From Chrysomallon squamiferum (taxonomy: Eukaryota; Mollusca; Gastropoda; Neomphalida; Peltospiridae): 27,500 bases of DNA. The stretch spans positions 3,298,943 to 3,326,442 of the forward strand of contig CM022672.1 in NCBI GenBank assembly GCA_012295275.1. Reading direction: 5' to 3'. The notes beneath the pieces were generated by a model. That model saw only the letters and a program-made list of their open reading frames with translations. It ran no database searches and was not told where the DNA came from. Made by a program: the position numbers and the translations under genes. The stretch's first letter is position 1. Each line of letters opens with the position of its first letter. Below, piece after piece: positions 9,652-19,154 of the stretch.

Positions 9652-12600
9652 TTTTCACATAAATAAACAAAAAACAACTGAAGAGCTTTTTCAAAATGCC
9701 ATCAATCTATTTTTCTTTCAACAACTATTCCAATAATACGTCCTGTGTGATACATTCTGATGTTGCAGAACAAACTAATTATGCTTATAATGTAGTAACA
9801 AAACACTGACTGTTCTTCTGAAACATCCTCAGCACTGCAAATTACTGCACTAAACACATTTTAAAATTAATGAAATGAAGCATTTACAAAAAGAGTTCTG
9901 TGTTGATTTACATAAATCAAAGAATAATTTATGACTCATTAAACTGAGTTTTCTGTATTGAGTCAGAATTTTTTTTAAATGACACTGATTAAATATGAAT
10001 CCATACCCTGTTTCATCTTTTTCACTGGGATCTGGAAAATAAATAGTAGAGAAGATTACATTAGATTATTCTTCTTTCCCCTTAAATATCTTGATAGGGG
10101 TTGTAAATATCTTTCCATTTACTTTACTAAATGTTCTTTTCTCAAATAATGATAGTAATAAAAATACTGCTACTAAACAACCACTACTATTACTACTACA
10201 GCTAATAATAATAATAACAACAAAAAAATACTTTTAATGCTGCTATTTTTACCCTTTGTAACTGAAATTACTGACACAATGGCATTCTGATAGCTGACAA
10301 ATCAGTTAGCCTGTATCAGATGTGACTGTGACTACAGAAAAGTGGCAGCATGCCGATATCTTTAAACAATGCTCACTAACTTCATTATTAATTAACAATG
10401 GACAGTGCAAACAAATTAAAACAATTATTTCTTCATGTCGTTAAACTTATTCTTGAAGCAGTGTTTTTCTGTTCTTTTGCACTTCATTATCAGTTAAGAA
10501 AACATAATTTTGAAATACAGAGACTACATCTACAGAATATTTCTTCGCATCAGGTATGTTACACTTTAAAGTGGTAATGGAATTATTGTGAATATCTGTA
10601 CTTTCACCCTCAGCACTTTGATGATGTTTTCGTTTCCTTGTTTCATAGATGACAGGACCTTCACACTCGGAGGCATGATGTTCAATCTGACTGCTGCTGA
10701 ACAGTGCATTACACAATGGACAGGCAATATGGTTTCGCACCTGTAGTGGACAGTCATCAAAATATAATAATAAATAAAATTATAATACGCGTGAAATACT
10801 TGAGTAATATGCAAGAATGTTTTTAATTTTTTTTTTTTTTATTACACGTGAATAAATATTGACAGACAAACAGAAAAACAATATAAACAGAGAAATTTCA
10901 GTGAGACTGATTAGACACTAACAGAAAGATGGCAGAGAAAAAGAATAAAAATTGATTTAGTACTTGGATTAATTATATTCAGTTTGCAGTTTGTATTTCA
11001 GAGCAAGCACTGAAGTTAATGTTACCTTAATTGACTGTTTTTTTGTATGATGATTCTCTTTTTCATCATCATTTGGGTAGCAGTCAGATGATGTCAAAGT
11101 GTGAGCTGCAGTGTTTCCTGATGTAGAAGTTAGGGATAAATGTTCATCAGATCTCAGTACATTAACAGTCTCCTCTGAATTCTCACTGTCAAATGACTCC
11201 CTGAGTCTCTTTTTGCACCTCTGTTTCATACCTGGAGATCCATATTGCATGGAAGAGTAATTTCCATTTTCATTATTTGTTTTAATTGATTGATGAGGTG
11301 ATTTTATTCTGTCCTGTAAGAGATTTTCTTGTTCCTGTGCATGTAAAGAAATAGTTGGCAGCCATGGACTTTGCTGCTTTGATACTGCTGAAGAACTGGA
11401 ACCTAGCTGAGGATTTTCTTTATTTTCCTTTGCAGATTCCACACAAGTCTTCTCAGAAGGGTCTTTACCATGAACTTTGAAAAGAAGCCGTTTCGACTGA
11501 CGTGTTTCATTATCAAACGTCCAAGTGATTTCTACTTTATCATTCCTGTTACTTGGTTGTATCTCGGGTGACTCAAAATAATCATTCTTTTTTGAAAGAT
11601 TTTTCTTTGAAGCCACTCTTAATACTGAGTCTGATGATTCACTGCTGTCTGAATCAACAATAATGCCAATGATATCCCTTTCATCAGTCAAACTTGGCTC
11701 TTCCAAAGATCTCCGCTGGTATGGCTTGATCTCTCCTTGAGAATTCAGAATGGAATTGGAACTCTGGCTATAATTAAGCTCATTATTACCATCTTTGCTG
11801 GAACTATGTGTAGCTGAAGAGCCTTTTCTCAATTCCACTTCACCTTCAGAGGCAAGATTTTTATCAACTATATAAACCTCATCATCACCATCTTGGATTA
11901 ATGTCTGAGAACCACTCTGCTCATTTACAAGAGTTGATTCCAGTGGAATGTGTTCTGTGGTTTCTTCCCTATTGAGATAAGAATTGTTTGCTTCATCTTC
12001 TGCTGATTCAAGTGCAGGAATATCTGGCAGAGATTCATTTAAATCTTGGTTTTCAATACCCTGAGAACCATTTCTCACAACTTCAGTTTCTGTATCACCA
12101 CTCAAAGGAAATGACATCTGACCACGTTTCTTTATGTCCAAAGTATGAGTCATATGGCGTCCTACTGGTATAGGATCCCCCCAATCCACATGACTGACCA
12201 CTTGAGACTGAGCTAACCTAACTCTGCGTTGGTACAAGTCAAACTGTTTAAGAATATCTTTGGCGTGAGTGACAGGATCCTTTGATGGTGGACTGAATAA
12301 TGGTTCAGTTAGTCTTATCTTTAAAAAAAAAAACAAGAAATCAAAAAACAATTAAAGAAAATGTCTAATGTTATAAAATTTTATGTATATCTAGGTTGGG
12401 GAAGGTAATTTGTTTTTCTTAGTATTTTAATCTTTTAAATCATTGAATTTAATCATCAATTAATGGATATTGTTATTAATACTAAATTCAAAAACAAGTA
12501 ATTTATAACATTAATACAATAGGATGATCTCGTTTTATGGTTACTGTCTTGCTCTCTTCTTTAGAAATCAAACTATATTAAAAACATTCAGTTTCATTTT

Positions 12601-15600
12601 CAACATTAATACAAATATAATTCATAAATCTGTTCACTCACTTTTTCTTTATATTTTCTGCATGGTGCAACCACAAATAACAGGTGGAAAGAAATAAATA
12701 AAACAAAATTAAAGAGAAAAATGACAAAATAGTTTAGAATTCAGGTATTTATGTATTAAAAAAAAAAAGTAAAACATTTTTGTCACTAATTAAATTGTCT
12801 ATGAAAACAATGGAAGATAAAACAATTTTAAATTAACCTCCTAAGATAAAAAGCAGGCAACAACATAATTAACTTTAATTATCAGATAAATTACATGATT
12901 TGAAGCTGAAAGCCTTTTTTAATATCTGCACGTATAACTGAAGGCTAACTGTTTAGAGCTGCACCATAGCTTGGGGAAAAACTCAATTCTGATTGGCTTA
13001 TCAAAGTAACAGCAAGAGGATTTTATCTACTTTTTATTTAAATTCTGGGATTTGATAACACCTGTTTCCTTACATATGAACATGTTTCAATGTTCATAAA
13101 ATGATGCAAGGCAGCTAAAGATTAGTTAAATGTTACTTAGTTAAATCCACTAAAACTAGCCCATAAGTGAAATCTCATAATTATTTCTAACACTGAAACA
13201 AAATTAGCTTATAAAAAATTTGTTTTACCTGTATTTTCGTACTAACTTCTTTTCAGAAAGCTGAGGTTTTACTTCTGCATTTTCCACAGTTTTCTTAAAC
13301 TAAAGATGACAACCTTTTGATATTACTATTTTGCATACAAACACACACATAGGCATTTACATACTCTCTATATAAAATAGCACAAATAGATGTAAGAATA
13401 AGATTGATCACTAATTTCAGTTGTGACAGTTACTTCTCTTTTAAGGAGAAACCAAAGACTGGTTATCATAAAATGCAACAAATTACTTCATATTTTTGTT
13501 TTCACATTTGTTATGCATGATGATTTCTGTCTGTGAAAATCTTTGAGAAAAGAATCCACTGTTTGTAACTGAGATGAGAAAACCATCGGAACAAGATGAT
13601 CGTTACTAATAATTGTTTAATATGATGATTAATTTACATTTGTAAAACATTAATTAAAATAAAAATAAATATAATTTTTTTTTTACAAAAATAACTTTAA
13701 AATAAAAAATAATAAAAAAATAATTTAAAAACAATAGAATAAACAAAAAAAAAAGTAAAATTTTTTTGTTTGTGTTAATTAACATCTAAAATCAACTTAC
13801 TACAGGTGACTGTGACCTATCTGTATCATCAGCTTGAGTCAGAAGATTGATGTTCTGATCTTCACGTGACAATAAATCAACATCAGATTCTTTTAGTACC
13901 TGGCTGTGTAAGAAAACAATGTGTCAGAACCTCCAATTACAAATTTAACATGTACAATAATAACAATAACAGTGAACTGTATCGTCAGTTAACCTTGCTT
14001 CTAACAAACATTTTCCTTTATCTTGATACTGTTAAACAAACTTATCTACTGTATAAAAAAATTAATAAAAATAAATGTCACTGATATAAGTTATCAAACT
14101 CATACTATATACTGATGATGATTTAAAAACTTTGCTCCACAAAGAAATGGTCTAACTATAGTCTTTATATGCTACCAAGTTATATTTTATTTGTTTTTCC
14201 CCTGTCAGATCTTCATTAATAACAAATAAAAGAGTATACTTCAAAAACATCTGGGCATCAACATGTGCAGGCCAAAGCAATTTGCTCTAAAGCTCCTTGC
14301 AGTGTTGTGATTCCTGTTGTGAGGGAGTAAAATGGAGGTGTTTAGATATTCTCTAATAACTCTATTTATCAAAGATTGTGATGAGAAATGGCAGGTCTCC
14401 AAAACAATAAAACATGCTACTTGGAAGTATAAATAATTTCATATGACAAATGCACTTTAACATGACAAATGTTTTAAATTAAAAACCTTGGGTGACACTT
14501 TTCTTTAAGGTCACTTTTCGTGTTTGTTGAAGATTTTTGTATCATACTGCATTCATTCATTATAGGCCCAGTGTCTTTTAGGGTCTGGAAAATAAATATT
14601 AATATATATATATATATAAAAAAAAAAAAAAATAAAGTTTTTAATAACAATAAACGTTTTATCTTTTTCTAAAGAGGCAGTCCAAGTAACGGATAAATTT
14701 ATGTTTTTCTACTGTGTTTATAATGATAAATATACACATATATAAGCATATATTAATAACACTGCGTTTGTGGACAAAACCCAACTTTAAGAAATCTTAC
14801 TTAACTACAAATTATACTTAAAGACAGACATAATAAGAATAAAACTTGAACTTAACTTGGTGACTTTACAGAGTTCTGTTATATTCCATACTAAAGTATA
14901 ATACTGATTTTATGTATGTTAGTTCTGTTATGCTGCATGCTACAGTGTAATATACACACTTACATAAATTTACAAACCGACAATTTTTAAGTCAAAAAAT
15001 AAGTCAAAAAATAATTTAAATCATAAAAACATTCTGTCTTCTTGAAATTCAGATATTTAAAAATTAAGGAAATTTAAATTGTTATACATTGTTTTTCACC
15101 CAGACTCAAATATAATTTATACAGATACCTGTGGAGGCAGGTCTCGGAATAATTCAGGAGAACCGGGAGGTTGTGTTTCCTCGTCATCTGAATCTATCTT
15201 TTCAGCAGTGTCTGGATGCGACTCTGATAAATCATCATTTCTGGAATTAGAAGATGGATCTGAATGTGTCGTCAGGTTTCTGGATGGAAGATCAACCACC
15301 AGTTCTTTGTCTGAACCAGACTGTTGCATCTCAGAATCAGAAGTCAGTTCTTGTAATTGACTTACAGATTCAGCTTCCTGATATGCAGAGCTGGATGTGT
15401 CCTTGGATGTGTCATCCACAGTCTGTGAAGAAAACAGTAGATGTATTGCATCTGCAGCTGCAATTATCAAATGCAACATTTTGATCCAAGGGAGAATGTA
15501 ACTAACCATTGAAAAAAGAAATAATAATAATACAAGATCAAATAAAATTATCAGAAGTGGAGTGGGAAAAAAATCAACTGCAGAAAACAAATTAACCTGT

Positions 15601-16442
15601 TTAAAAATGTAATAAAGATATCTGTCTTCTGTTTCTCTCTTTATATATACATCTGTCTGGGTTTTTATCTCTCTATATACATCTGTCTGTATCTATAAAC
15701 ATTTTTTTCATTCAAATTAAAATTACTATCAACCCTTTCTTTGCACAAAGTAACATAGTAATAAGGCAAATAATTTGTTTTCTAAATAAATAAACATTTG
15801 CCAAAGAAAGAGAAAAGAAAATAATTTCTGTTTACCTTGCACAGTGTTTACTAGTAACATTCCTGCATTTACGGTAGAGATAATTAATGATGTGTTAATG
15901 TGTAATGAATGATTCACATCAGGTAAAAACCAAACAAAAGACTCAAATCTAAACAGGTATTCTGCTATTCCTACCAATTTGGTAACAGCTGCAGATTTTT
16001 ATTTTTATTTTTTTATACTCATTATTTTTATTCATATACCATTAAGTTGTTTGTACATGTATGCTTATATATATATATATATGTATCTTTCATGTGTGTG
16101 TGTATAAATAAATATATATTGTTATAATTAGATATATGGTTGTATTTGAGAATGCTTATCTTGTTATCTTATGTATATTTGATTAGAATCTGCACATAGA
16201 CAATATTCAGGAATACACTGACACAGAGGGACAAGGACCCAATCATGACATCACAAACACAAGATGCGACTAATGAGACTTGAAATTATGGCACCCATTC
16301 ATTCACACTCTTAAGGTCAACAAAACATCCATGACAATCTTTAAAAAGGTTGCTCAATAATCAAGGGTGTAATATGTGTGTGTGTGTATGTATGTATGTA
16401 TGTATGTATGTATACATACACATATATACATACATATACATG

Positions 16443-16497
<55 letters not shown>

Positions 16498-18876
16498 GTA
16501 CATATACACATGTAACTTACCTCAGTGTGATCTGCTGTGACTGCTTGGTTATTTCTAATATTTTCAGAATCAGCTTTCTTTCTAACACTCAGTTTAATTT
16601 CCCTTTTCTCTTGTCTGGAATGCCTCAACTTTCTTTCTTTTACTTCAGGTTCTTCATCTATGTCACCTTCAACGTGTACATCCACCTTGACAACAATCTT
16701 GTTGCCACAGAGCGGCTCTCTACGTGGATGTTTTCGCAGTTTGACAGTGTGAGCAACATCGTCTGTCCAGACTTTTGAAGAGTTATTTCTCTTCCTACAG
16801 GATTTCCTTCTTCTAGTTGTTTCAGTCTTCTTTTCAGACGATACCAATTCACAGCCTTCAATATCATCACTGTAAACAGTCCCTTGATTCTGTTCAAGTC
16901 TGTCAATACTTGGTGCTTCATCTTTGGTTAACAAAAGCACCTCCTGAAAGTACAGTATTACAGGATTTCTCAGTTTCTCAGTTTCTCAAATTCTGTTTAA
17001 AATGCCAAAGAATATTAAAAACTGATTATTATTTTCTTGAATCATCAATACCTAAATTAAGATTTTAATATCAACAGTTATTAACAGATATCAGTGACCA
17101 AAAAAATATATATTTTTGATATAATTAGAGAAGAAACCTGATGTAAACAAGCATCTGGATACGCTTACAGATTAGCAGAAACTTGAGAACAGTTTTTTTT
17201 TAAACTTATTTTAAACATGGATTTATCTTCCCAGAGATATGAAAATGCATTCCATGGCCTGAAACAAAACAAGAGTAGTAGCAATGGCAGCTGGAACAAA
17301 TAGATGCATGGGTGTCTTATGAATTGATCCTGCAAACAAGTTCATCCCAAGTTCACTTTGTGGTAATTAAAAAAACAAAACACTTATTTTTAGATCTATG
17401 ATTCTATATTGAGAATATACATTACAGTAAATAGAGACAGGCCCTCTAGACAAAATACTATGAAAATATATTACTGCATACACAGTACTAGTGTGTTAGT
17501 AAGACATTACAGTATTAATATAAAGAAACAACCCAGAAAACAACTACATAAGTAATATATCTATGTATGCAGAGGTTATCTGTATTATATTACAATAGGA
17601 AAACTTTTAATACATCCATACAACTTGTTTTAATACTCACAGTATATAAATTTTATACATTGTTTTTAATTACTTATTTAGTGAAATACAGGTACCAATA
17701 CAAAAATGAAAATTTATCAATACTTTTACTGCTAAATGAATGCATGTTATTTAATGGAATAAAAGTACAACATTTTACTGATGACATAGTAAACATCCTT
17801 ACTGCCAGTTCCTTTTTTTCTTCCCACTTCATACCAGTTATGTCAATATCAGTATCTGAAAGAATGTATTGAAACAGAGCTGAATTCATCTATCAGAATT
17901 AAAAACTGAATTATCAACAACAAATCCACTGTATCTTTCATCAGCAAATCTTTTAGAAATTATTCATAATTTTATGAACAAATTCTATCAAAGACATTTC
18001 ACTGCTGACACTTTTGTTAACTGGTATTTGCAGTGACAAAAGCTGTTTCACATGTATGTTTTCTAAACAAAGAGGGTAAAATCTACTAATCTTTGATACA
18101 TCAGGTGAATTAACAAGCTAAAATGACAAATTTTCTCAGGAATTAATGCATTATACATATTATTTTCATTACAGTTCATGTTTAAATGGTTGACATATAA
18201 AAGTCTACAGAAAAAAAAAGAAATACATTGCTAGAAAATCAAATACGAAAAAAAATATATTTCTTTTTGACTCAAAGTTTGTAATTAGAGGGCAAAACAT
18301 TTTAAAGAAAAAACAACAAACTATCCTAATCCCTATACAGTTGAGAAATTTCATTCAGGACAACAGTCACCTTGTAAACATTTATTGTACAGTTCTTCTT
18401 TTGAGTGGTCAGGTATGTCTTTTTCATTAGCACCCTCTTTTATCCTCCTGTTGGCAGTCTGCAACAAGACAATAACAACAGTTATCAGATAAGTTATTTC
18501 TTTTTCTTTAAAATACTGTGATGAAGAGACTTTATTTTGGAATACAATGGTTTGACATTCTTCACTGGGTAATTAAATGTTTTATTATTATTAACAACAG
18601 ATAATGCATACAGATACATTATGCTACTGAATATGAAGGAACTGGAAAGTATTTTTTTTTTTTTAATCTAATAAAGAATTATTTTATTTTTGATTACCTA
18701 TTTACTTATTGATTTCATTTTTACATTAATAATTTGATTTCACATATGCAAACAAAATTCTGGTATTTATCTGTATGTAAATATTAAAATACAATTTTGC
18801 AATTTTCTTTTTCCAAACAAGATCTATTAATCACATCCAGTTTTGATGCCTCTAACATAATCATTTGATATATATG

Positions 18877-18914
<38 letters not shown>

Positions 18915-19154
18915 AGAAATATCTCCAAATTTCACTAATTAGCATGCATTTTTCTATTAGTAATATTTGATTTTTGTTTCTTTTCTTTAAAATGAATATT
19001 CACACAAATATTGACATTCATACATTTATGCAAATACACAACTACAATGCTATAAAATGAGAGTGCTTAGATGAATGTATAAAAACGTTACATTATCTGG
19101 GTTGTTGTCATCTCCTCCTCCTATGTGACTCTCGGGATTATCATGTACATCCAT
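6599..19154 (-). CDS. UIMC1: RAP80/UIMC1 homologue, 17 coding exons, 1,099 aa
   Basis: RAP80 is a nuclear adaptor that brings the BRCA1-A complex (ABRAXAS1, BRCC36, BRE, MERIT40) to K63-ubiquitin chains at DNA double-strand breaks. I joined 17 exons (segments on minus strand: 19154-19092, 18458-18371, 17855-17803, 16943-16521, 15422-15129, 14584-14487, 13903-13801, 13299-13229, 12657-12642, 12318-11026, 10740-10608, 10031-10007, 9285-9197, 8913-8856, 7991-7789, 7590-7557, 6854-6599). They sum to 3,300 nt with all phases matching. Order of domains: UIM-like segment about 61-79; basic NLS-like stretches in 90-200; ABRAXAS-interacting-region core about 417-452; SUMO-interacting motif about 619-630; zinc finger 1 at 841-860; zinc finger 2 at 941-961; conserved tail 1051-1069 and a KKRKRKR end. 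Similarity to human RAP80 is from memory of that protein. The human protein is about 719 aa, so this one is clearly longer. A 5' UTR exon is required upstream but was not found. Confidence 0.9.
7557..7590 (-). CDS. UIMC1: RAP80 coding exon 16, 34-nt exon
   Basis: Acceptor TTTCTTTCCAG|AT, donor GCAAA|GTGAGT, phase 1 in and 2 out. It encodes DGDHENRKVTA. The alternative donor of exon 15 (phase 2) would create an immediate stop here, which supports the chosen junction. Confidence 0.65.
7789..7991 (-). CDS. UIMC1: RAP80 coding exon 15, zinc finger 2
   Basis: Acceptor TATTATAG|ACAGATG, donor AAGCCAG|GTCAAT, 203 nt, phase 2 in and 1 out. It encodes CMICHNDVRAGFEYEQHVDSC followed by a basic segment with MRLVPRRKL and TWKHLEKP. 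Human RAP80 has CYLCKSLVPFREYQCHVDSC, so this copy carries one extra residue before the His. A start at the internal ATG would lose the upstream finger and is not favoured. Its acceptor and first codons are copied in the tandem array just upstream. Confidence 0.85.
7969..8282. repeat. 56-bp tandem array next to RAP80 exon 15, with a copied exon edge
   Basis: Units starting ATACAGAACCATTATCAACA at 8114, 8170 and 8226 have a 56-bp period, with a slightly different first copy at 8027. Between the first and second copies, 8086-8117 repeats 7969-8000 exactly. That 32-bp piece spans the splice acceptor and first codons of exon 15. Confidence 0.85.
8856..8913 (-). CDS. UIMC1: RAP80 coding exon 14, zinc-finger linker
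   Basis: Acceptor TGTTTTTAG|AG, donor CACGA|GTAAGT (strong), 58 nt, phase 1 in and 2 out. It encodes EFSDEIDHSAMTIKLHIQH. It is needed to reach the phase of the second zinc-finger exon. Confidence 0.65.
9088..9148. repeat. ATCT tetranucleotide and CA repeats
   Basis: About six ATCT units followed by about twelve CA units, 50 bases beyond the exon 13 donor in RAP80 intron 13. Confidence 0.9.
9197..9285 (-). CDS. UIMC1: RAP80 coding exon 13, zinc-finger linker
   Basis: Acceptor TTATTTCAG|AAG, donor TGATG|GTGAGT, 89 nt, phase 2 in and 1 out. It encodes an acidic-to-neutral linker containing SVEVISVPSDF, a hydrophobic-acidic patch that could be a weak SIM. Exons 12 and 13 together are 114 nt and could be skipped in frame. 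Confidence 0.65.
9615..9648. repeat. TAA microsatellite in RAP80 intron 12
   Basis: About eleven TAA units. A similar TAG/TAA run lies at about 7038-7078 in intron 16. Confidence 0.9.
10007..10031 (-). CDS. UIMC1: RAP80 coding exon 12, 25-nt exon in zinc-finger linker
   Basis: Acceptor TATTTTCCAG|AT, donor ACAGG|GTATGG, phase 1 in and 2 out. It encodes DPSEKDETG across its borders. It bridges the phase of exon 11 to that of exon 13. Confidence 0.6.
10608..10740 (-). CDS. UIMC1: RAP80 coding exon 11, zinc finger 1 (UBZ4-like CCHC)
   Basis: Acceptor TCCACTACAG|GTG, donor GCTGAGG|GTGAAA, 133 nt, phase 0 in and 1 out. It encodes CPLCNALFSSSQIEHHASEC, with C-x2-C-x11-H-x3-C spacing like RAD18 and RAP80 UBZ fingers. 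Human RAP80 has CPLCDQCFPPTKIERHAMYC at this place. The donor was chosen because the phase fits the next exon. The open frame continues into the intron for about 50 more codons. Confidence 0.88.
11026..12318 (-). CDS. UIMC1: RAP80 coding exon 10 (residues 404-834): AIR core and SIM
   Basis: This is the largest exon: 1,293 nt, phase 0 on both sides, acceptor TTTAAAG|ATA, donor ATTAAG|GTAACA. Near its start, DPVTHAKDILKQFDLYQ followed by AQSQ aligns with the human RAP80 block DPNQYTKVILCQLEVYQ...AQRQ, the ABRAXAS-interacting region that anchors the BRCA1-A complex. Further on is a textbook SUMO-interacting motif, IIGIIVDSDSSESSD (residues about 619-633). The rest is acidic, Ser/Thr-rich and probably disordered, with several SQ sites (NGSQG, SGSQT, NYSQS, NSQGE). 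Reading beyond the donor reaches a stop after about 19 codons, which is intron. Confidence 0.9.
12642..12657 (-). CDS. UIMC1: RAP80 coding exon 9, 16-nt microexon
   Basis: The 16 bases lie between CACCATGCAG and GTGAGTG. They are the only piece I found in the 13228-12319 interval that converts phase 2 to phase 0 without a stop. The junction reads RKY-R-KYKEK-IRLTEP. The very small size makes this a prediction from phase and splice signals only. Confidence 0.55.
13229..13299 (-). CDS. UIMC1: RAP80 coding exon 8
   Basis: Acceptor CATCTTTAG|TTT, donor ATACAG|GTAAAA, 71 nt, phase 0 in and 2 out. It encodes a Lys-rich segment ending KKLVRKY. Direct joining to the 12318 exon would give an in-frame TAA at once, so an intervening exon is required (the 16-nt microexon). 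Confidence 0.7.
13801..13903 (-). CDS. UIMC1: RAP80 coding exon 7
   Basis: Acceptor TTCTTACACAG|CC, donor CCTGTA|GTAAGT, 103 nt, phase 2 in and 0 out. It encodes an acidic segment ending DDTDRSQSPV, which includes an SQ site. Confidence 0.7.
14487..14584 (-). CDS. UIMC1: RAP80 coding exon 6
   Basis: Acceptor ATTTTCCAG|ACC, donor CCCAAG|GTTTTT, 98 nt, phase 0 in and 2 out. It encodes a polar segment beginning TLKDTGPIMNE. The donor is weaker than the others (GTTTTT), but the phase matches exon 7. Confidence 0.65.
15129..15422 (-). CDS. UIMC1: RAP80 coding exon 5 (residues 210-307), acidic Ser-rich
   Basis: Acceptor TTCTTCACAG|ACTGTG, donor CCACAG|GTATCT, 294 nt, phase 0 on both sides. It encodes an acidic, Ser-rich low-complexity segment (for example SDSEMQQSGSDKE and IDSDDEETQPPGSPELF). 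It is presumably disordered, with several possible CK2 sites. No folded domain is visible. Confidence 0.8.
16375..16500. repeat. compound GT/TATG/CA microsatellite with palindromic core
   Basis: TG, then TATG, then a TACA-rich section, then about 24 CA units (16445-16492). The TGTA and TACA halves are complementary and could fold into a hairpin. It lies in RAP80 intron 4. On the transcribed strand it is a UG-rich tract starting about 30 bases after the exon 4 donor. Confidence 0.9.
16521..16943 (-). CDS. UIMC1: RAP80 coding exon 4 (residues 69-209), basic
   Basis: Acceptor TACTTTCAG|GAG, donor ACTGAG|GTAAGT, 423 nt, phase 0 on both sides. It opens with EVLLLTKDEA, which completes the UIM-like segment. 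After that come strongly basic clusters such as TTRRRKSCRKRNNSSK and KERKLRHSRQEKREIK, likely nuclear localisation signals. Frames on the other strand and the CA-repeat read-through at its 3' side are not coding. Confidence 0.85.
17803..17855 (-). CDS. UIMC1: RAP80 coding exon 3, first half of UIM-like segment
   Basis: Acceptor TTCTTTCAG|AT, donor CTGGCA|GTAAGG (strong). Exon is 53 nt, phase 1 in and 0 out. It encodes DTDIDITGMKWEEKKELA. The ITGMKWEEKKELA part aligns with the start of human RAP80 UIM1 (IAQMTEEEQFALAL). The rest of the motif comes from the next exon. Confidence 0.7.
18371..18458 (-). CDS. UIMC1: RAP80 coding exon 2 (residues 22-50)
   Basis: The acceptor is TTGTTGCAG|ACT and the donor CAAG|GTGACT. 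Exon is 88 nt, phase 0 in and phase 1 out. It encodes a charged, presumably disordered segment with no motif I recognise. Support comes from the open frame, both splice sites and phase agreement with its neighbours. Confidence 0.7.
18880..18909. repeat. poly(A), 30 bases, RAP80 intron 1
   Basis: A pure A run. I see no target-site duplication or element body beside it, so I do not call a retroposon. Confidence 0.9.
19092..19154 (-). CDS. UIMC1: RAP80 coding exon 1 (residues 1-21)
   Basis: The ATG lies at 19154-19152 in a good context (G at -3, G at +4). Nine bases further upstream is an acceptor (TTTGCAG), so at least one non-coding exon precedes this one. The product is short, acidic and Gly-rich (MDVHDNPESHIGGGDDNNPDN). 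The donor is GATAAT|GTAACG, phase 0. Confidence 0.7.

Larger units (their letters stand above)
6855..19091 (-). other. RAP80 introns, contents
   Basis: Sixteen introns of about 200-1,100 bp. Those over 300 bp with notable content: intron 1 (18459-19091) a 30-base poly(A); intron 4 (15423-16520) the GT/CA compound repeat and an AT run near 16066; intron 5 (14585-15128) an AT run with poly(A) at 14605-14632; intron 7 (13300-13800) A/T-only stretches; intron 12 (9286-10006) a TAA run; intron 14 (7992-8855) the 56-bp array; intron 16 (6855-7556) a TAG/TAA run. In introns 2, 3, 6, 8, 9 and 11 I see nothing beyond AT-rich sequence. Confidence 0.6.

Noticed and set aside
10447-10607. Continuation of the zinc-finger 1 frame to a stop as the RAP80 C terminus
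   Set aside because: It would lose finger 2 and the conserved tail; the GAGG|GTGAAA donor fits the following exon phases and the family layout.
16341-16778. Open frames on both strands through the CA/GT repeat
   Set aside because: Reading Thr-His, Cys-Val or Tyr-Val repeats through a microsatellite; only the part before the donor at 16521 is the real exon.
16944-17802. A missing second UIM exon
   Set aside because: I checked AG/GT-bounded pieces on the minus strand here and found none with a LxxAxxxS pattern; those with good donors contain stops in the needed phase.
18880-18909. Poly(A) tracts (also 3295, 5477, 19959 and 24813) as retroposon tails
   Set aside because: No element body, poly(A) signal or flanking direct repeats were visible next to them.
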